A DNA stretch of 64,000 nucleotides. It comes from an uncultured Granulosicoccaceae bacterium (GTDB lineage Bacteria > Pseudomonadota > Gammaproteobacteria > Granulosicoccales > Granulosicoccaceae). A program made the position numbers and the translations under genes. The notes under the pieces were generated by a model. It had not been told where the DNA came from. It saw only the letters and a program-made list of their open reading frames with translations, and ran no database searches. Below, piece by piece: positions 8,269-17,022 of the stretch. The DNA is taken from NCBI GenBank assembly GCA_938035945.1, contig CALHOU010000078.1, positions 1-64,000 on the forward strand, read 5' to 3'. Within the stretch, counting starts at the first letter, position 1, and each line of letters starts with the position of its first letter.

Positions 8269-10651
8269 CGCATACCGCTCGCAAAATATTTTCCGCCGCT
8301 TGTAGAACCGCCCGGATCGAATGCAGTACAACACTCTCGGGCATTGGCGTTGAAGCGTTTAAGTTGTCATAGTCAACCCATACATCGCTTGGCGGCATTA
8401 ACACCCTATGCTCACCCGGTGCCGTATAGCGCGTAGTACCCTGCGACACAGAAGGTGTTTGTACTCGCGTGAGTAAATCCCCATCCACTGTTGTAACATC
8501 AATCAGGACCTGCGCGTTAGCATATACAAGCCCTAATTGGTCTGCGGTAGCAGGATGCAATGCAGCCGGGTTAAAAACCGTGGCAGGTGCGTTGATACTG
8601 AGTGCAGCAGCGCTGGCAAGCCCACCGCCTAGTGAATGCCCGGTTACTGTTAGCGTTGCATTAGGCAGCAACAGATTGATCGATTGTGCCAATGCAACGG
8701 CTTGTCGATATTGGCTTGTTGAGTTGCCCATGGCTTGCAACAAATTGTCTTTCCAGTCAGCCAGATCGTCAGTTCCTCTGAACACCAACACGTATTCATT
8801 AGTTTGTGAATTGAAATATAAACTTGCTGAAAAGGATCCGTTATTAAACTGTTCATCCAAGAGTCCAAGTTGCGTTGGATCAACCAATTGCCATTGTGAG
8901 CCGCAGGGCGTCATCGCCACAACGTAAGCACAAGATGAAAGTTGCGCCAGCATAAAAGCGCGCTCCAGTTCTGCACACGTTTGATATGGATTGACCAAAC
9001 AGAGGTTGGAGGCCTGGCTACTTCGTTGCTCCGGCAAACCATTTTTGCCATCATATTCACTAGCAAGTTTCTGCAAATGAAGCTCAAGATCAAGTAAATA
9101 CACTAAATCTTCAATACACGCGACGTCTGGCACCGACCTTGACCGACTTTGCTCCAAGAGCACAGCGCCATCACATCTATCAAGCTTACCCTCAGCCCAT
9201 TTGTCTTTTAATTTGTTTAAAGATGTATTCCCAACCTCAATATCGATAACTTCACCAAGACGGTTCAAGCGGATAACAAACTCATGTAAAACTCCATCCA
9301 CAACTAATTGAACGCCCTTATCCAGCGATTCAGGAATAGGTATTAATTGATCACGATCAGGAAACTGATAAAGCTGACTACGCGTTATTTGCTCAGATTT
9401 ATCACGCATTTGCACTTGCTTTGAGTTGGGTTCGCGTCGACCTACATCATTTAAAACAGGCACTGCAGTTTGTGCAGTAGGCTTATCCAGCACCAATACT
9501 TCTCGCTTACAATGCTCACACTCTTGAACGCTGAGTTGGGTAATCCTTGGCTGTTGAATTGGATCAGCTCTGTGCCAATGATAGTGCTCTATTCGGCCAG
9601 CCTTGTACTTTACCGTGGTAATACCTTCAGTTAAATCAGCAACCTCCCCATACTCCAACGCAATCGAATGCATTGAATCAGCGCCGTCATAACCAACAAC
9701 CTTTCCATTAACATCGTAGCGCCAACGACGGGTTTGTAAATCATCTTGTGAATACTCAACTATAGAAGTGAGATGATTGGCAAACCCAGATTGTCGATAG
9801 TGGTACCACTTGGATTGCTGGTTCGGGTATAAAGCCTTGTGCAGGTTCCGCTGCCTATCATATTCAAATTCGATGGATTGCTCAGAGGGTAATTGGAGCT
9901 CAGTTAGAGCACCGGTAAAACTTGGCGTAAGAGTTGAGTCATAGATCGGTAGGTCGTTTGAAGCATCAGCGTATTCAAATCGCAATACACTGCCTGTTCC
10001 ATCTACCACAGCCTTGAGGCGATTGTACAAGTAGTGCAGCGTTAAGCTATCGCCATTAGCATATTCAATATGGGTTAAGTGCGAACCATGAAAACGCAAC
10101 ACACGCCCATCAGGCAGATACCAGGATGGCTTGGGCTCTTTGACAATATAACCATCCATAAGCTTGTCAGCCATGTACAAGCTTTTTTCAGTTTCGGTTG
10201 AGGCTGGCAGCGCATAAAAATCTATCCAACGCCCATCAGCTTGTTGAATTTGCAGATGTGATTCGTCCACTAGATACAAGCTAACGCTATAGGTGTGCCT
10301 CCACCCCTGCCCCAGACCTATGTTGTGATCAGTTCGTCCGGAGTGATAATAGCGACTAAAATGCAAAGCCGAACCCATCGACTGAAAATCGATTTCGCGT
10401 TGCTGCTTAGCACCGGTAACAACATCGATTGGATTACCCACATGTTGACGTTGATTAATCGGTACGCTCACCACGCCTGGTGCGTGGGCACCATCACAAG
10501 CAACAGTCGTGACCGGTGCATAGACGCACTGGCCGGCTATGGAAGGCGCACAATAGAAAACTGCAAAATAGAATAGTAAATAAGCTACGCCTGAAATTAA
10601 TCGGCGCCGCACAGCAAACGCCGGACCGCCCCACCTGTGATAATTAAACAT
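8246..10651 (-). CDS. Exported RHS-type protein with C-terminal class 3 lipase domain
   Basis: The product is 801 residues. Residues 16-40 look like a Sec signal peptide (RRR, then a long hydrophobic run, then SIAG). Residues about 68-125 match the N-terminal domain of RHS proteins (DUF6531-like: VGNPIDVVTGAKQQREIDF, then FSRYYHS and GLGQGWRHTYS), followed by a few YD-like strands (about 180-330) instead of the usual long RHS barrel. The middle (about 370-550) I do not recognise. Residues about 555-800 are a class 3 lipase: FRGTDDLADW, nucleophile elbow GHSLGG (Ser673), likely acid Asp723 or Asp725, likely His777. No PAAR, VgrG or DPxGL cleavage motif is seen. The gene stands alone on its strand between a convergent oxidase and a PilZ-like gene. 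Either an exported phospholipase/lipase or an effector; no immunity gene is visible. Confidence 0.82.
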   Translation of the reverse strand: MFNYHRWGGPAFAVRRRLISGVAYLLFYFAVFYCAPSIAGQCVYAPVTTVACDGAHAPGVVSVPINQRQHVGNPIDVVTGAKQQREIDFQSMGSALHFSRYYHSGRTDHNIGLGQGWRHTYSVSLYLVDESHLQIQQADGRWIDFYALPASTETEKSLYMADKLMDGYIVKEPKPSWYLPDGRVLRFHGSHLTHIEYANGDSLTLHYLYNRLKAVVDGTGSVLRFEYADASNDLPIYDSTLTPSFTGALTELQLPSEQSIEFEYDRQRNLHKALYPNQQSKWYHYRQSGFANHLTSIVEYSQDDLQTRRWRYDVNGKVVGYDGADSMHSIALEYGEVADLTEGITTVKYKAGRIEHYHWHRADPIQQPRITQLSVQECEHCKREVLVLDKPTAQTAVPVLNDVGRREPNSKQVQMRDKSEQITRSQLYQFPDRDQLIPIPESLDKGVQLVVDGVLHEFVIRLNRLGEVIDIEVGNTSLNKLKDKWAEGKLDRCDGAVLLEQSRSRSVPDVACIEDLVYLLDLELHLQKLASEYDGKNGLPEQRSSQASNLCLVNPYQTCAELERAFMLAQLSSCAYVVAMTPCGSQWQLVDPTQLGLLDEQFNNGSFSASLYFNSQTNEYVLVFRGTDDLADWKDNLLQAMGNSTSQYRQAVALAQSINLLLPNATLTVTGHSLGGGLASAAALSINAPATVFNPAALHPATADQLGLVYANAQVLIDVTTVDGDLLTRVQTPSVSQGTTRYTAPGEHRVLMPPSDVWVDYDNLNASTPMPESVVLHSIRAVLQAAENILRAVCGIIPERA

Positions 10652-10667
10652 AACAATCCCTTGTTAA

Positions 10668-10724
10668 CTGTTCGTGGCATACGAACAGAGCGAATCATTC
10701 GCTCACACTGACAACCGTGTCAGT
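10668..10724. repeat. Three adjacent short perfect inverted repeats
   Basis: Three different palindromes lie almost end to end: CTGTTCGT/ACGAACAG (10668-10688, 5-nt loop), GAGCGAAT/ATTCGCTC (10688-10704, 1-nt centre), and ACTGACA/TGTCAGT (10707-10724, 4-nt loop). They fill the gap upstream of the RHS-lipase start and downstream of the PilZ-like gene, both on the minus strand. They could terminate the PilZ-like transcript, structure the leader of the lipase mRNA, or bind dimeric regulators. Confidence 0.7.
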
Positions 10725-10782
10725 CAGATTTAGTGTGCAATAAAAAAGGGCGGGATAAAACTGTGTAAATCTACAGCCTGGT

Positions 10783-11352
10783 TTAGACGTTTTCTATCGG
10801 GATAGATCGCAACAAAGAATTAACGTGCGCTTCCAAAACCTGCCGGTCGGCATCGGTTATTCTGACAAAATTCACACGATAGGTATGCTTCTCACCATCA
10901 GCCACTTCAGGAGCGGTGCCCGCCGAAACTACTCGCGCATCACAAGCAACGCGCTTGAGACTTGGAAACAAGGTAATCGTTAAGCCAACTTGTTCACCAG
11001 GATACATGAGTGAGTCGTCGGCAAAAGCCATACCGCTGGCTGATAAGCTTACTTTGTGTGTTGGAGATTCTGCTGGCATGGCGCCGTCGAGCAGTAGTTG
11101 CCGAATTCGTTCTTCAAGCTCCTCCACGTAGTCCGTCACCGCTGGAAAATCTCGTTTAACTTCAGCGTACCCTTCAATAGTGTACTTATTCGCCCGTCGA
11201 ACTGTGCCTTTTGGCTCAGACTTTGGCGCAGCCTCACCTGCTGCCGGTAATTCATGAAGGCGACGAACTTGCAAACCAACGGCCTCTTGCACGCGATCAT
11301 AGTCACGGCGTTCGCCATGAAGCAGTTGGTTAGGGTTTAAATCAGCCATCAT
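10783..11352 (-). CDS. PilZ-domain-like protein
   Basis: The 189-residue product has an N-terminal ERRDYDRV segment that resembles the RxxxR arm of PilZ domains, a helical stretch around residues 60-85 (VTDYVEELEERIRQLL), and a C-terminal beta-rich domain with KVSLSASGMAF, PGEQVGLTITLFP and RVNFVRITDADRQVLEAHV, all typical of PilZ folds. The canonical D/N-x-S-x-x-G is here S-L-S-A-S-G, so cyclic-di-GMP binding is uncertain. Two adjacent ATGs open the frame; either could start. It is divergent from tRNA-Arg with only about 60 bp between, so the two share a promoter region. PilZ proteins usually adjust motility, exopolysaccharide or pilus function. Cytoplasmic; specific role unknown. Confidence 0.72.
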   Translation of the reverse strand: MMADLNPNQLLHGERRDYDRVQEAVGLQVRRLHELPAAGEAAPKSEPKGTVRRANKYTIEGYAEVKRDFPAVTDYVEELEERIRQLLLDGAMPAESPTHKVSLSASGMAFADDSLMYPGEQVGLTITLFPSLKRVACDARVVSAGTAPEVADGEKHTYRVNFVRITDADRQVLEAHVNSLLRSIPIENV

Positions 11353-11389
11353 CTTCTCTTCAATTTAAATAACTGTGTACTATGTTCGC

Positions 11390-11395
11390 TATAAT
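11390..11395 (+). promoter_or_regulatory. -10 element of the tRNA-Arg promoter
   Basis: A consensus TATAAT sits 17 bp upstream of the mature 5' end of tRNA-Arg(CCT). Transcription would start at about 11402, giving a leader of about 11 nt. No good TTGACA match is seen at the expected spacing; an AT-rich stretch at 11361-11372 is in place of the -35. Confidence 0.6.
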
Positions 11396-11412
11396 CGCAG
11401 TACGTCCATGTT

Positions 11413-11489
11413 GTCCCGGTAGCTCAGCTGGATAGAGCAGCCCCCTCCTAAGGGGCAGGTCGGGGGTTCGACTCCCTCCCGGGACGCCA
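11413..11489 (+). tRNA. tRNA-Arg (anticodon CCT)
   Basis: A full cloverleaf can be drawn: acceptor GTCCCGG pairs with CCGGGAC, D-arm GCTC/GAGC, anticodon stem GCCCC/GGGGC with loop CTCCTAA (anticodon CCT, reading AGG), TTC-containing T-loop, discriminator G and encoded CCA. The 77-nt gene stands alone. Confidence 0.97.
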
Positions 11490-11630
11490 ATTTTCCTTCC
11501 AACTCACATCCTTTAGCGGCAGATTTGCGCGTTTTTTAACTATCTGGCGTAACTACAGCCTGGTAAGTTTACGTTTACTTGCAATATTGCCCGTAGTCTT
11601 GAAGCCACGGGCACATTTCGCTGCCGAATG

Positions 11631-12872
11631 TTACTTTTCGAGCTTGTCAAAGCCCTGATGCACGATCTCTTTGGTGATGTCCAAACGAGGATGCGTGGTT
11701 TTAAACGTCTCTCTCAAGTCGCCTTTCTCTTTATCCATCGCCACTAACGTTTGATGAATAACATGAATCGCCGCCAGCACATCGCCTGTGTGCCCAGATT
11801 CTGAAATAGTGTGCATGTTGCGGGTTGGGAATCCGATTGATGTTGCAGCACTGTCAATGCTTGCCAATACACCGGCCATACCATCGGTTCCAGTATCGCG
11901 ACCCGTTACATCCAGTTGCATCGGAATCTTATGTTTGATGGCGGCTTTTTTGATTCGCGCATTAAGCTGTTCAGATACGATTGCCCCCACCGACATGGTA
12001 AAACCTTCGCCCATGGTTAATGGCGTCATGTTGCGATCACCAATGTTAGGTGCGGCAACATAGTCGTGATTAACATCCACCGCTATCAGCGCATCGGGTT
12101 TATGCACACCTGCAATGATGCGACTTCCGAAGCGACCAATTTCTTCGTGTGACGCAACCGCAAACATAACACGTACTTTTTTCAATGCGGTCGCTTCTGC
12201 AACGAGTTTCGCAACTTCAGCGGTAACAAAACAACCTAAACCATTATCCAGATAGGCACCATAAAAGGTATCCGGGCTAAAGCCGCGCTTGATCGGTCTT
12301 TTTAACAGTAGCGAATCACCTGCTTTTATGCCGAGACGCTTTATCTGATCAGCTTTATTTTTTCCGTGTACTTGTAAATCTAAATACAGTTGCGTGGGTC
12401 GTATACCTTTGTCGCCAGTACGGTGTCCCATTTCAGAAAAATGGATCGCACCTAAGGCTTCAACCGTACCACCGCTAAGCGAACGGTAGTCCCCTGGTGA
12501 TTCCGGATCTTCACTGAATAAGGTCACTTCATGGCCAATCATTGTGCAGGGTAAAAACGAATCGCTGTTAATCCATATTTTTCCATCAGGACCTATTTTT
12601 CGCACTTGCATTCGAATTTTGTCCGCATGACCCACGATCATGACCGAAAACATATCGTCTTTACCCGGGTGGGTATCCCAAACTACACTGGCATTGCCCG
12701 CGTGCTGATGCATGGTCCAGCTCTTGGGCATAAACGAATCGAAATACGGCTTCATCACGCCCAGCGTCATGGCTGACTCTAGCCCCACTGGGCTGGGCGC
12801 GGAGATGATATCGCGCATGATTTCGAATTGCCCATCGGGCATCGTGTTGGTCCAAGGTGCTTTCTTGCTCAT
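11631..12872 (-). CDS. M42-family metallo-aminopeptidase
   Basis: The 413-residue cytoplasmic protein matches the M42 glutamyl-aminopeptidase/endoglucanase-like family (FrvX/PepA/YsdC type), dinuclear zinc or cobalt enzymes forming large tetrahedral assemblies. Visible metal and catalytic motifs, in order: VGHAD (first His-x-Asp), GAYLDNGLG (bridging Asp), SHEEIG (catalytic Glu and metal Glu), DVNHDY (metal Asp), and MHTISESGHTGD (last His). It trims N-terminal residues from peptides. The length is somewhat above the common 350 or so residues, mainly from an N-terminal extension. The start ATG is preceded by AGGAACAGG. It is followed on the same strand by a DMT transporter 117 bp on. Exact residue preference cannot be read from sequence. 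Confidence 0.88.
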   Translation of the reverse strand: MSKKAPWTNTMPDGQFEIMRDIISAPSPVGLESAMTLGVMKPYFDSFMPKSWTMHQHAGNASVVWDTHPGKDDMFSVMIVGHADKIRMQVRKIGPDGKIWINSDSFLPCTMIGHEVTLFSEDPESPGDYRSLSGGTVEALGAIHFSEMGHRTGDKGIRPTQLYLDLQVHGKNKADQIKRLGIKAGDSLLLKRPIKRGFSPDTFYGAYLDNGLGCFVTAEVAKLVAEATALKKVRVMFAVASHEEIGRFGSRIIAGVHKPDALIAVDVNHDYVAAPNIGDRNMTPLTMGEGFTMSVGAIVSEQLNARIKKAAIKHKIPMQLDVTGRDTGTDGMAGVLASIDSAATSIGFPTRNMHTISESGHTGDVLAAIHVIHQTLVAMDKEKGDLRETFKTTHPRLDITKEIVHQGFDKLEK

Positions 12873-12989
12873 GTTCGTGTACCTGTTCCTTTATTTAATT
12901 TGTTCTGCTGTTTAATGAAGTATAGATTGCAACACGCGGGCCGCTTACCCCATTACAGCCAGCATAACGTACAACATAGACCGGATTTT

Positions 12990-13898
12990 TCAGGCCACGT
13001 TCACTGGTGCTTTGACTCGGGTGCGTCGTTGACCGAGAAAAATACCCAAAAATATTAATACCATGGCTACACACATCACTGTTGTGGGGACTTCGGAGAG
13101 AAATATCCACGACCACAGGGCGGCGAAAAGCGGTATTAAATACCCGGCGTTAGACATAAATACCGCCCCCGTTCTACGCACTATTTGAGCACGCAATACA
13201 TAGGCGATAGCGGTTGGACCTATGGCCAAGAAGCCCAATGCCAAGATACTACGTGTTGATGCTTGTTGCTCCCACGGTGGATACAACCACAACAGTAATG
13301 GCACCAACACGATAGACGTAACCAGCAGCGACCCGGCAACAATAATGAGTGATGGTAGGTGTGCTAGGCGTCTGATCAACAGCGACGAAAACGAATAACA
13401 ACAGGCAGCTAGCAACATAGCCAACATGCCCATCGCACTGTTACCTGAAAACACTAACTCGTGTCCAAACAACAAGGCAACGCCAAAAAAACCAATAACA
13501 ACACCCGACATGCGGTTCCAACTGAATCGATCGTCGCCTGTCATAAAATGACTGAGTAGGAGCGTGGAAAAAGGCGTTGTTGCGATTAACAAAGCAGCCA
13601 CCGCACTATCAACTGTTTGCTGCCCCCAACCAATTAACGTGAATGGAATCAGACTATTTAAAACGCCGATCAAGGCAAACAGACCAAGTGTAGAACGGTC
13701 GGTAGGAATAGTGAGTTTCGAATAGCCACATAGTAGAATTATCGCGACAGCGGCGAGGATTACTCTCCAGCAAGTGATCGCCAGTGGCGAAAAATCCGCT
13801 AGCGCAATGTCAATGCAAATAAAGGAAGAACCCCAAATCGCACTCACCATTAACAGACGGCCGTAGTCCGTGGGCGCAGGTTTATTTATGGAAGTCAC
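12990..13898 (-). CDS. EamA/DMT-superfamily transporter
   Basis: The 302-residue product is almost entirely hydrophobic, with about ten membrane segments arranged as two repeats of five, the EamA (RhaT/YdcZ-like) pattern. Recognisable features are the N-terminal WGSSFICIDIAL and the second-half WLYPP...GPTAIAYVLRAQIVRRTGA and YLIPLFAALW stretches of the drug/metabolite exporter family. It sits in the inner membrane and probably exports a small metabolite or amino acid. The best start in this frame is a GTG with a weak ribosome-binding site, so the N-terminus is somewhat uncertain. Substrate unknown. It follows the M42 peptidase on the same strand, but 117 bp apart, so an operon is not certain. 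Confidence 0.82.
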   Translation of the reverse strand: MTSINKPAPTDYGRLLMVSAIWGSSFICIDIALADFSPLAITCWRVILAAVAIILLCGYSKLTIPTDRSTLGLFALIGVLNSLIPFTLIGWGQQTVDSAVAALLIATTPFSTLLLSHFMTGDDRFSWNRMSGVVIGFFGVALLFGHELVFSGNSAMGMLAMLLAACCYSFSSLLIRRLAHLPSLIIVAGSLLVTSIVLVPLLLWLYPPWEQQASTRSILALGFLAIGPTAIAYVLRAQIVRRTGAVFMSNAGYLIPLFAALWSWIFLSEVPTTVMCVAMVLIFLGIFLGQRRTRVKAPVNVA

Positions 13899-14034
13899 TG
13901 GAAAGTGTTTACAGTTCTGTTACAAATGGGTTCTAGGTTTTGAAGTAGCGCTCGATTTCGCAAGCCAATCGGGTGACGTACCGGCAATGTGGTAATGCGC
14001 ACTCGGAAATTATGACACACGAGGGCATAATGTC

Positions 14035-16947
14035 GTGATGTTTAATTCGAGTGCCAATTTCATGAAAGAATTTACCGTTACCGCCATTCTTGGGATCACC
14101 TTGGCGCTGACAGGCTGCAGCTCTTCGTCAAGCAGCGACACTGCCCCAACTGGCGGCACAAGCACGGCAAACGACACCAGTGGCAACACGGCAGCTGGCG
14201 ATACCAGTGGCACCACCGTTGCGGGCGATACCGCTGGCAACACCAGTGGCACAAACACTACTGATGGCGACACCAGCGGTGGTTCTGACCTACAGGTCAG
14301 CCTACTCGACGCAGGCTTAAGCCACGTAGGCACACCCGTTCCAAGCACAGCTGCAATTGCTAATGACCCTCAAGTATTATCTAGCGGCAGCCAGCGAGCG
14401 GCAAACTTACCCAACTCACCCGCTGTCATCTATGAAGTTGTGCGTAATCAAGGCACCGCGGCGGGGATAGATTGCAATGCCGTGGGCGCACAATGGAATT
14501 CGTGCAGCGTGGTTAATCTGCATGTTAAAGACAGCGATGGAACACTAAGCGATAAAAATTGGAAACTGTATTTCCACAGTACTCGACGCATTTTGCAAGT
14601 GAGCAGTAACGAATTCAACGTCACGCATGTTAATGGCGATTTGCACTTTTTAAGTCCCAACGATCAGTTTACCGGTTTCGCCGGTGGTGTTAAGTCGGTA
14701 AAGATGGTCACTGAATACAGTCACCTGGTACACACCGACTTTCAGCCCCGCTACTGGATAGAACGCGATGGCGTTGCACAGCTCATTACTAATACGGATG
14801 ATGAAAACGATCCCAGCTCGTACGCGATGGACATAACCGGTGACAACCGATTTGAATTTGTTGGTGAAAACAATCCAATCGCCAATTCAGCAACTCGGTT
14901 CGATCGAAACAGCGTTAACTTAACGCGAATGGCAAACGTTGATGCAAGCGAAATTGCGTCACGTGTTATTCCTATGCCAGCGAATATAAGTGTATCTGCG
15001 GGTGTGTTAGATATTAGTTCCGGGTTTTCGTTCGCACAGATGGACTTGCCAGCGCCGAGTATCAGCGCATTGCAAGCACGCCAGGCTCAGATGATGACAC
15101 AAGGGACCGGCGTGCCCTTGTCCGCAACGATTGATAGCAGCTTGGCTAGCGACTCTTACACGTTAACGGTTGACCAGAGCGGGATTGCAATCGCTGCATC
15201 CAACCAAAGCATGCTGTTCTATGCAGGGCAATCTCTACTATCGCTGATACAACCCGGTGTTAACACCATTCAACACGTTGAGATAAACGATCAACCACAA
15301 TTTGAGTATCGTGGAATGCATGTGGATGTCGGCCGCAATTTTCATTCTGTTGCATCCATAAAAAAGCTTATCGATCAAATGGGGGCGTATAAGCTTAACA
15401 AGCTACACATGCACTTATCTGATGATGAAGGCTGGCGCTTGGAAATCCCGGGTTTACCAGAACTCACCAACGTCGGTGGCACACGTGGATTTAAAGTCGC
15501 TGAAAACGGATTGCCCAGTGAAACGACATCCTTGTTACCCGCCATGGGCTCAGGACCGCAAAGCAATAATCAAGGCAGTGGTTATTATACGCGCGCGCAA
15601 TTTATCGATTTACTGCAATATGCCGATGCGCGCTTTATCGAAGTCATTCCAGAATTTGATATGCCAGCGCACGCCCGCGCAGCTGTTGTTGCAATGCGAG
15701 CCAGAGCGTACAACTTGGGCAATGCTACAGACATAACAGTTCGACTAGACGACCCAGCCGACACCTCTCGTTACTTAACGGTACAAAACTACAACGACAG
15801 TTTTATCAACCCTTGCGTACCGGGCACCTACAACTTTCTTCAAACTCTGGTGACCGAGGTGAAGGGCATGTATTCAGCTGCAAATTTGCCACTTAACAAA
15901 TGGCATATGGGTGGCGATGAGGCTTCAAACATTTTGCTCGGTGCAGGTATCGCTAACCCCGATACGGCATCGTATGATCAGCCATGGGCCAGGTCACCTG
16001 TGTGCGCAGCGTTTATCAGTGACACCGCTGAGGTTGCTGACAGAGAAGCGCTATCCGCTTATTTCGTTAAGCGTGTTTCGCAAATCGTTGCTGATGCCGG
16101 TATTTCCACACTCTATGCTTATCAAGATATCTACCGCGATCTATCACCCTCAGATTTTAATACCCTAAGTGCTGGTATCAATCATTGGGTTACGTTATCC
16201 AATGCGAATCCAACCACGTCTTCAAATGCAATCGGCTCAGCGAATGATTTTGCGAACCGCGGTTTTGAAACTGTTATTGGTGCGCCAGATTATTTATATT
16301 TCGATTTTCCGTATGAAGTTGACCCCAAAGAGCGCGGATACTACTGGGCTACTCGACAACTCGATACCGAAAAACTGTTTAAGTTCAGCGCACAAAACTT
16401 GGCACAAAACGCTGCCACCTCGGTTGAACGTTATGGCAACCCTTGGACTGCAAGCAATCAAGGTACTAGCCCGGGCTATGCTGGTATCCAGGGATTCGTT
16501 TGGAGCGAAACGATTCGTACTCCAGAACAGTTTGACTATATGATTTACCCTCGCATGCTCTCACTTGCCGAACGCGCCTGGCACAAACCGTTTTGGGAAT
16601 TACCTGTCGTATCGGGTGAAACCTTCAGTGCAACATCAGGCCAGGTTAACCTTGATGTCGTGAATAACGATTATGCAAACTTCGCAGCAGCGATCGCCGC
16701 GAAAGAGTTACCAAAATTAGATGCAGCGAGCGTGAACTATCGTATTCCGCCTCCGGGTGCAAAACTTGTTGGTGGCGTGGTGCAAATGAACACAAACTTT
16801 CCTGGATTAATTTTGGAATATTCAACTGACGGCGCTAACTGGCAGGTATGGAATGCCGCCAATCCACCAATCAGTGCAGCATTTGTTCGCAGCCGAACCG
16901 CAAATGGCGCAAGAGCAAGCCGCGTTACGCCTTTTACCAGTGAATAA
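14035..16947 (+). CDS. GH20 beta-N-acetylhexosaminidase (chitobiase-type) lipoprotein
   Basis: The product is 970 residues. A signal peptide with lipobox LTGC is followed by a long Ser/Thr/Gly/Asp linker with repeated GDTSG-like units (about residues 28-85). Then come a chitobiase N-terminal carbohydrate-binding domain (about 105-260, with WKLYFHSTRRIL), a small alpha/beta domain (about 300-420) and a GH20 TIM barrel (about 425-870) with RGMHVDVGRNF, HLSDDEGWRLEIPGLPEL, FDMPAHARA and the catalytic pair Asp628-Glu629 in WHMGGDEASN. A small C-terminal chitobiase domain ends the protein. Family members release N-acetylglucosamine from chitobiose by substrate-assisted catalysis; anchoring suggests the outer membrane. 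GTG at 14035 has GAGGG at proper spacing; ATG at 14038 and 14062 are alternatives. Confidence 0.93.
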   Translation: MMFNSSANFMKEFTVTAILGITLALTGCSSSSSSDTAPTGGTSTANDTSGNTAAGDTSGTTVAGDTAGNTSGTNTTDGDTSGGSDLQVSLLDAGLSHVGTPVPSTAAIANDPQVLSSGSQRAANLPNSPAVIYEVVRNQGTAAGIDCNAVGAQWNSCSVVNLHVKDSDGTLSDKNWKLYFHSTRRILQVSSNEFNVTHVNGDLHFLSPNDQFTGFAGGVKSVKMVTEYSHLVHTDFQPRYWIERDGVAQLITNTDDENDPSSYAMDITGDNRFEFVGENNPIANSATRFDRNSVNLTRMANVDASEIASRVIPMPANISVSAGVLDISSGFSFAQMDLPAPSISALQARQAQMMTQGTGVPLSATIDSSLASDSYTLTVDQSGIAIAASNQSMLFYAGQSLLSLIQPGVNTIQHVEINDQPQFEYRGMHVDVGRNFHSVASIKKLIDQMGAYKLNKLHMHLSDDEGWRLEIPGLPELTNVGGTRGFKVAENGLPSETTSLLPAMGSGPQSNNQGSGYYTRAQFIDLLQYADARFIEVIPEFDMPAHARAAVVAMRARAYNLGNATDITVRLDDPADTSRYLTVQNYNDSFINPCVPGTYNFLQTLVTEVKGMYSAANLPLNKWHMGGDEASNILLGAGIANPDTASYDQPWARSPVCAAFISDTAEVADREALSAYFVKRVSQIVADAGISTLYAYQDIYRDLSPSDFNTLSAGINHWVTLSNANPTTSSNAIGSANDFANRGFETVIGAPDYLYFDFPYEVDPKERGYYWATRQLDTEKLFKFSAQNLAQNAATSVERYGNPWTASNQGTSPGYAGIQGFVWSETIRTPEQFDYMIYPRMLSLAERAWHKPFWELPVVSGETFSATSGQVNLDVVNNDYANFAAAIAAKELPKLDAASVNYRIPPPGAKLVGGVVQMNTNFPGLILEYSTDGANWQVWNAANPPISAAFVRSRTANGARASRVTPFTSE

Positions 16948-16969
16948 TTAATCGAAATAGATGAACCAA

Positions 16970-17022
16970 CCGCGGTTTTGGGTCTTATGCACTAGAGACC
17001 CTAAGCCGCGGGAGTGGTTTTT
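16970..17022 (+). terminator. Terminator of the chitobiase gene, overlapping the convergent MFS gene
   Basis: A 16-bp imperfect stem (16970-16985 with 16996-17011, CCGCGG and GGGTCT arms, one G-T and one mismatch) with a 10-nt loop is followed by TTTTT at 17018-17022 in the + direction. The 3' half lies inside the last codons of the MFS gene and the stem starts 23 bp after the chitobiase stop. Confidence 0.7.

Noticed and set aside
8469-8927. A 152-codon + strand frame inside the RHS-lipase gene
   Set aside because: It is antisense to the lipase domain, which has clear catalytic motifs, and has no ribosome-binding site or known family. It was considered as an immunity gene and not supported.
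10668-10724. Ends of an insertion sequence
   Set aside because: The three palindromes differ from each other, are not matched by a second copy at a distance, and no transposase is nearby.
11413-11489. Integration site at tRNA-Arg with an island beside it
   Set aside because: I saw no integrase and no direct repeat of the tRNA 3' end in the window.
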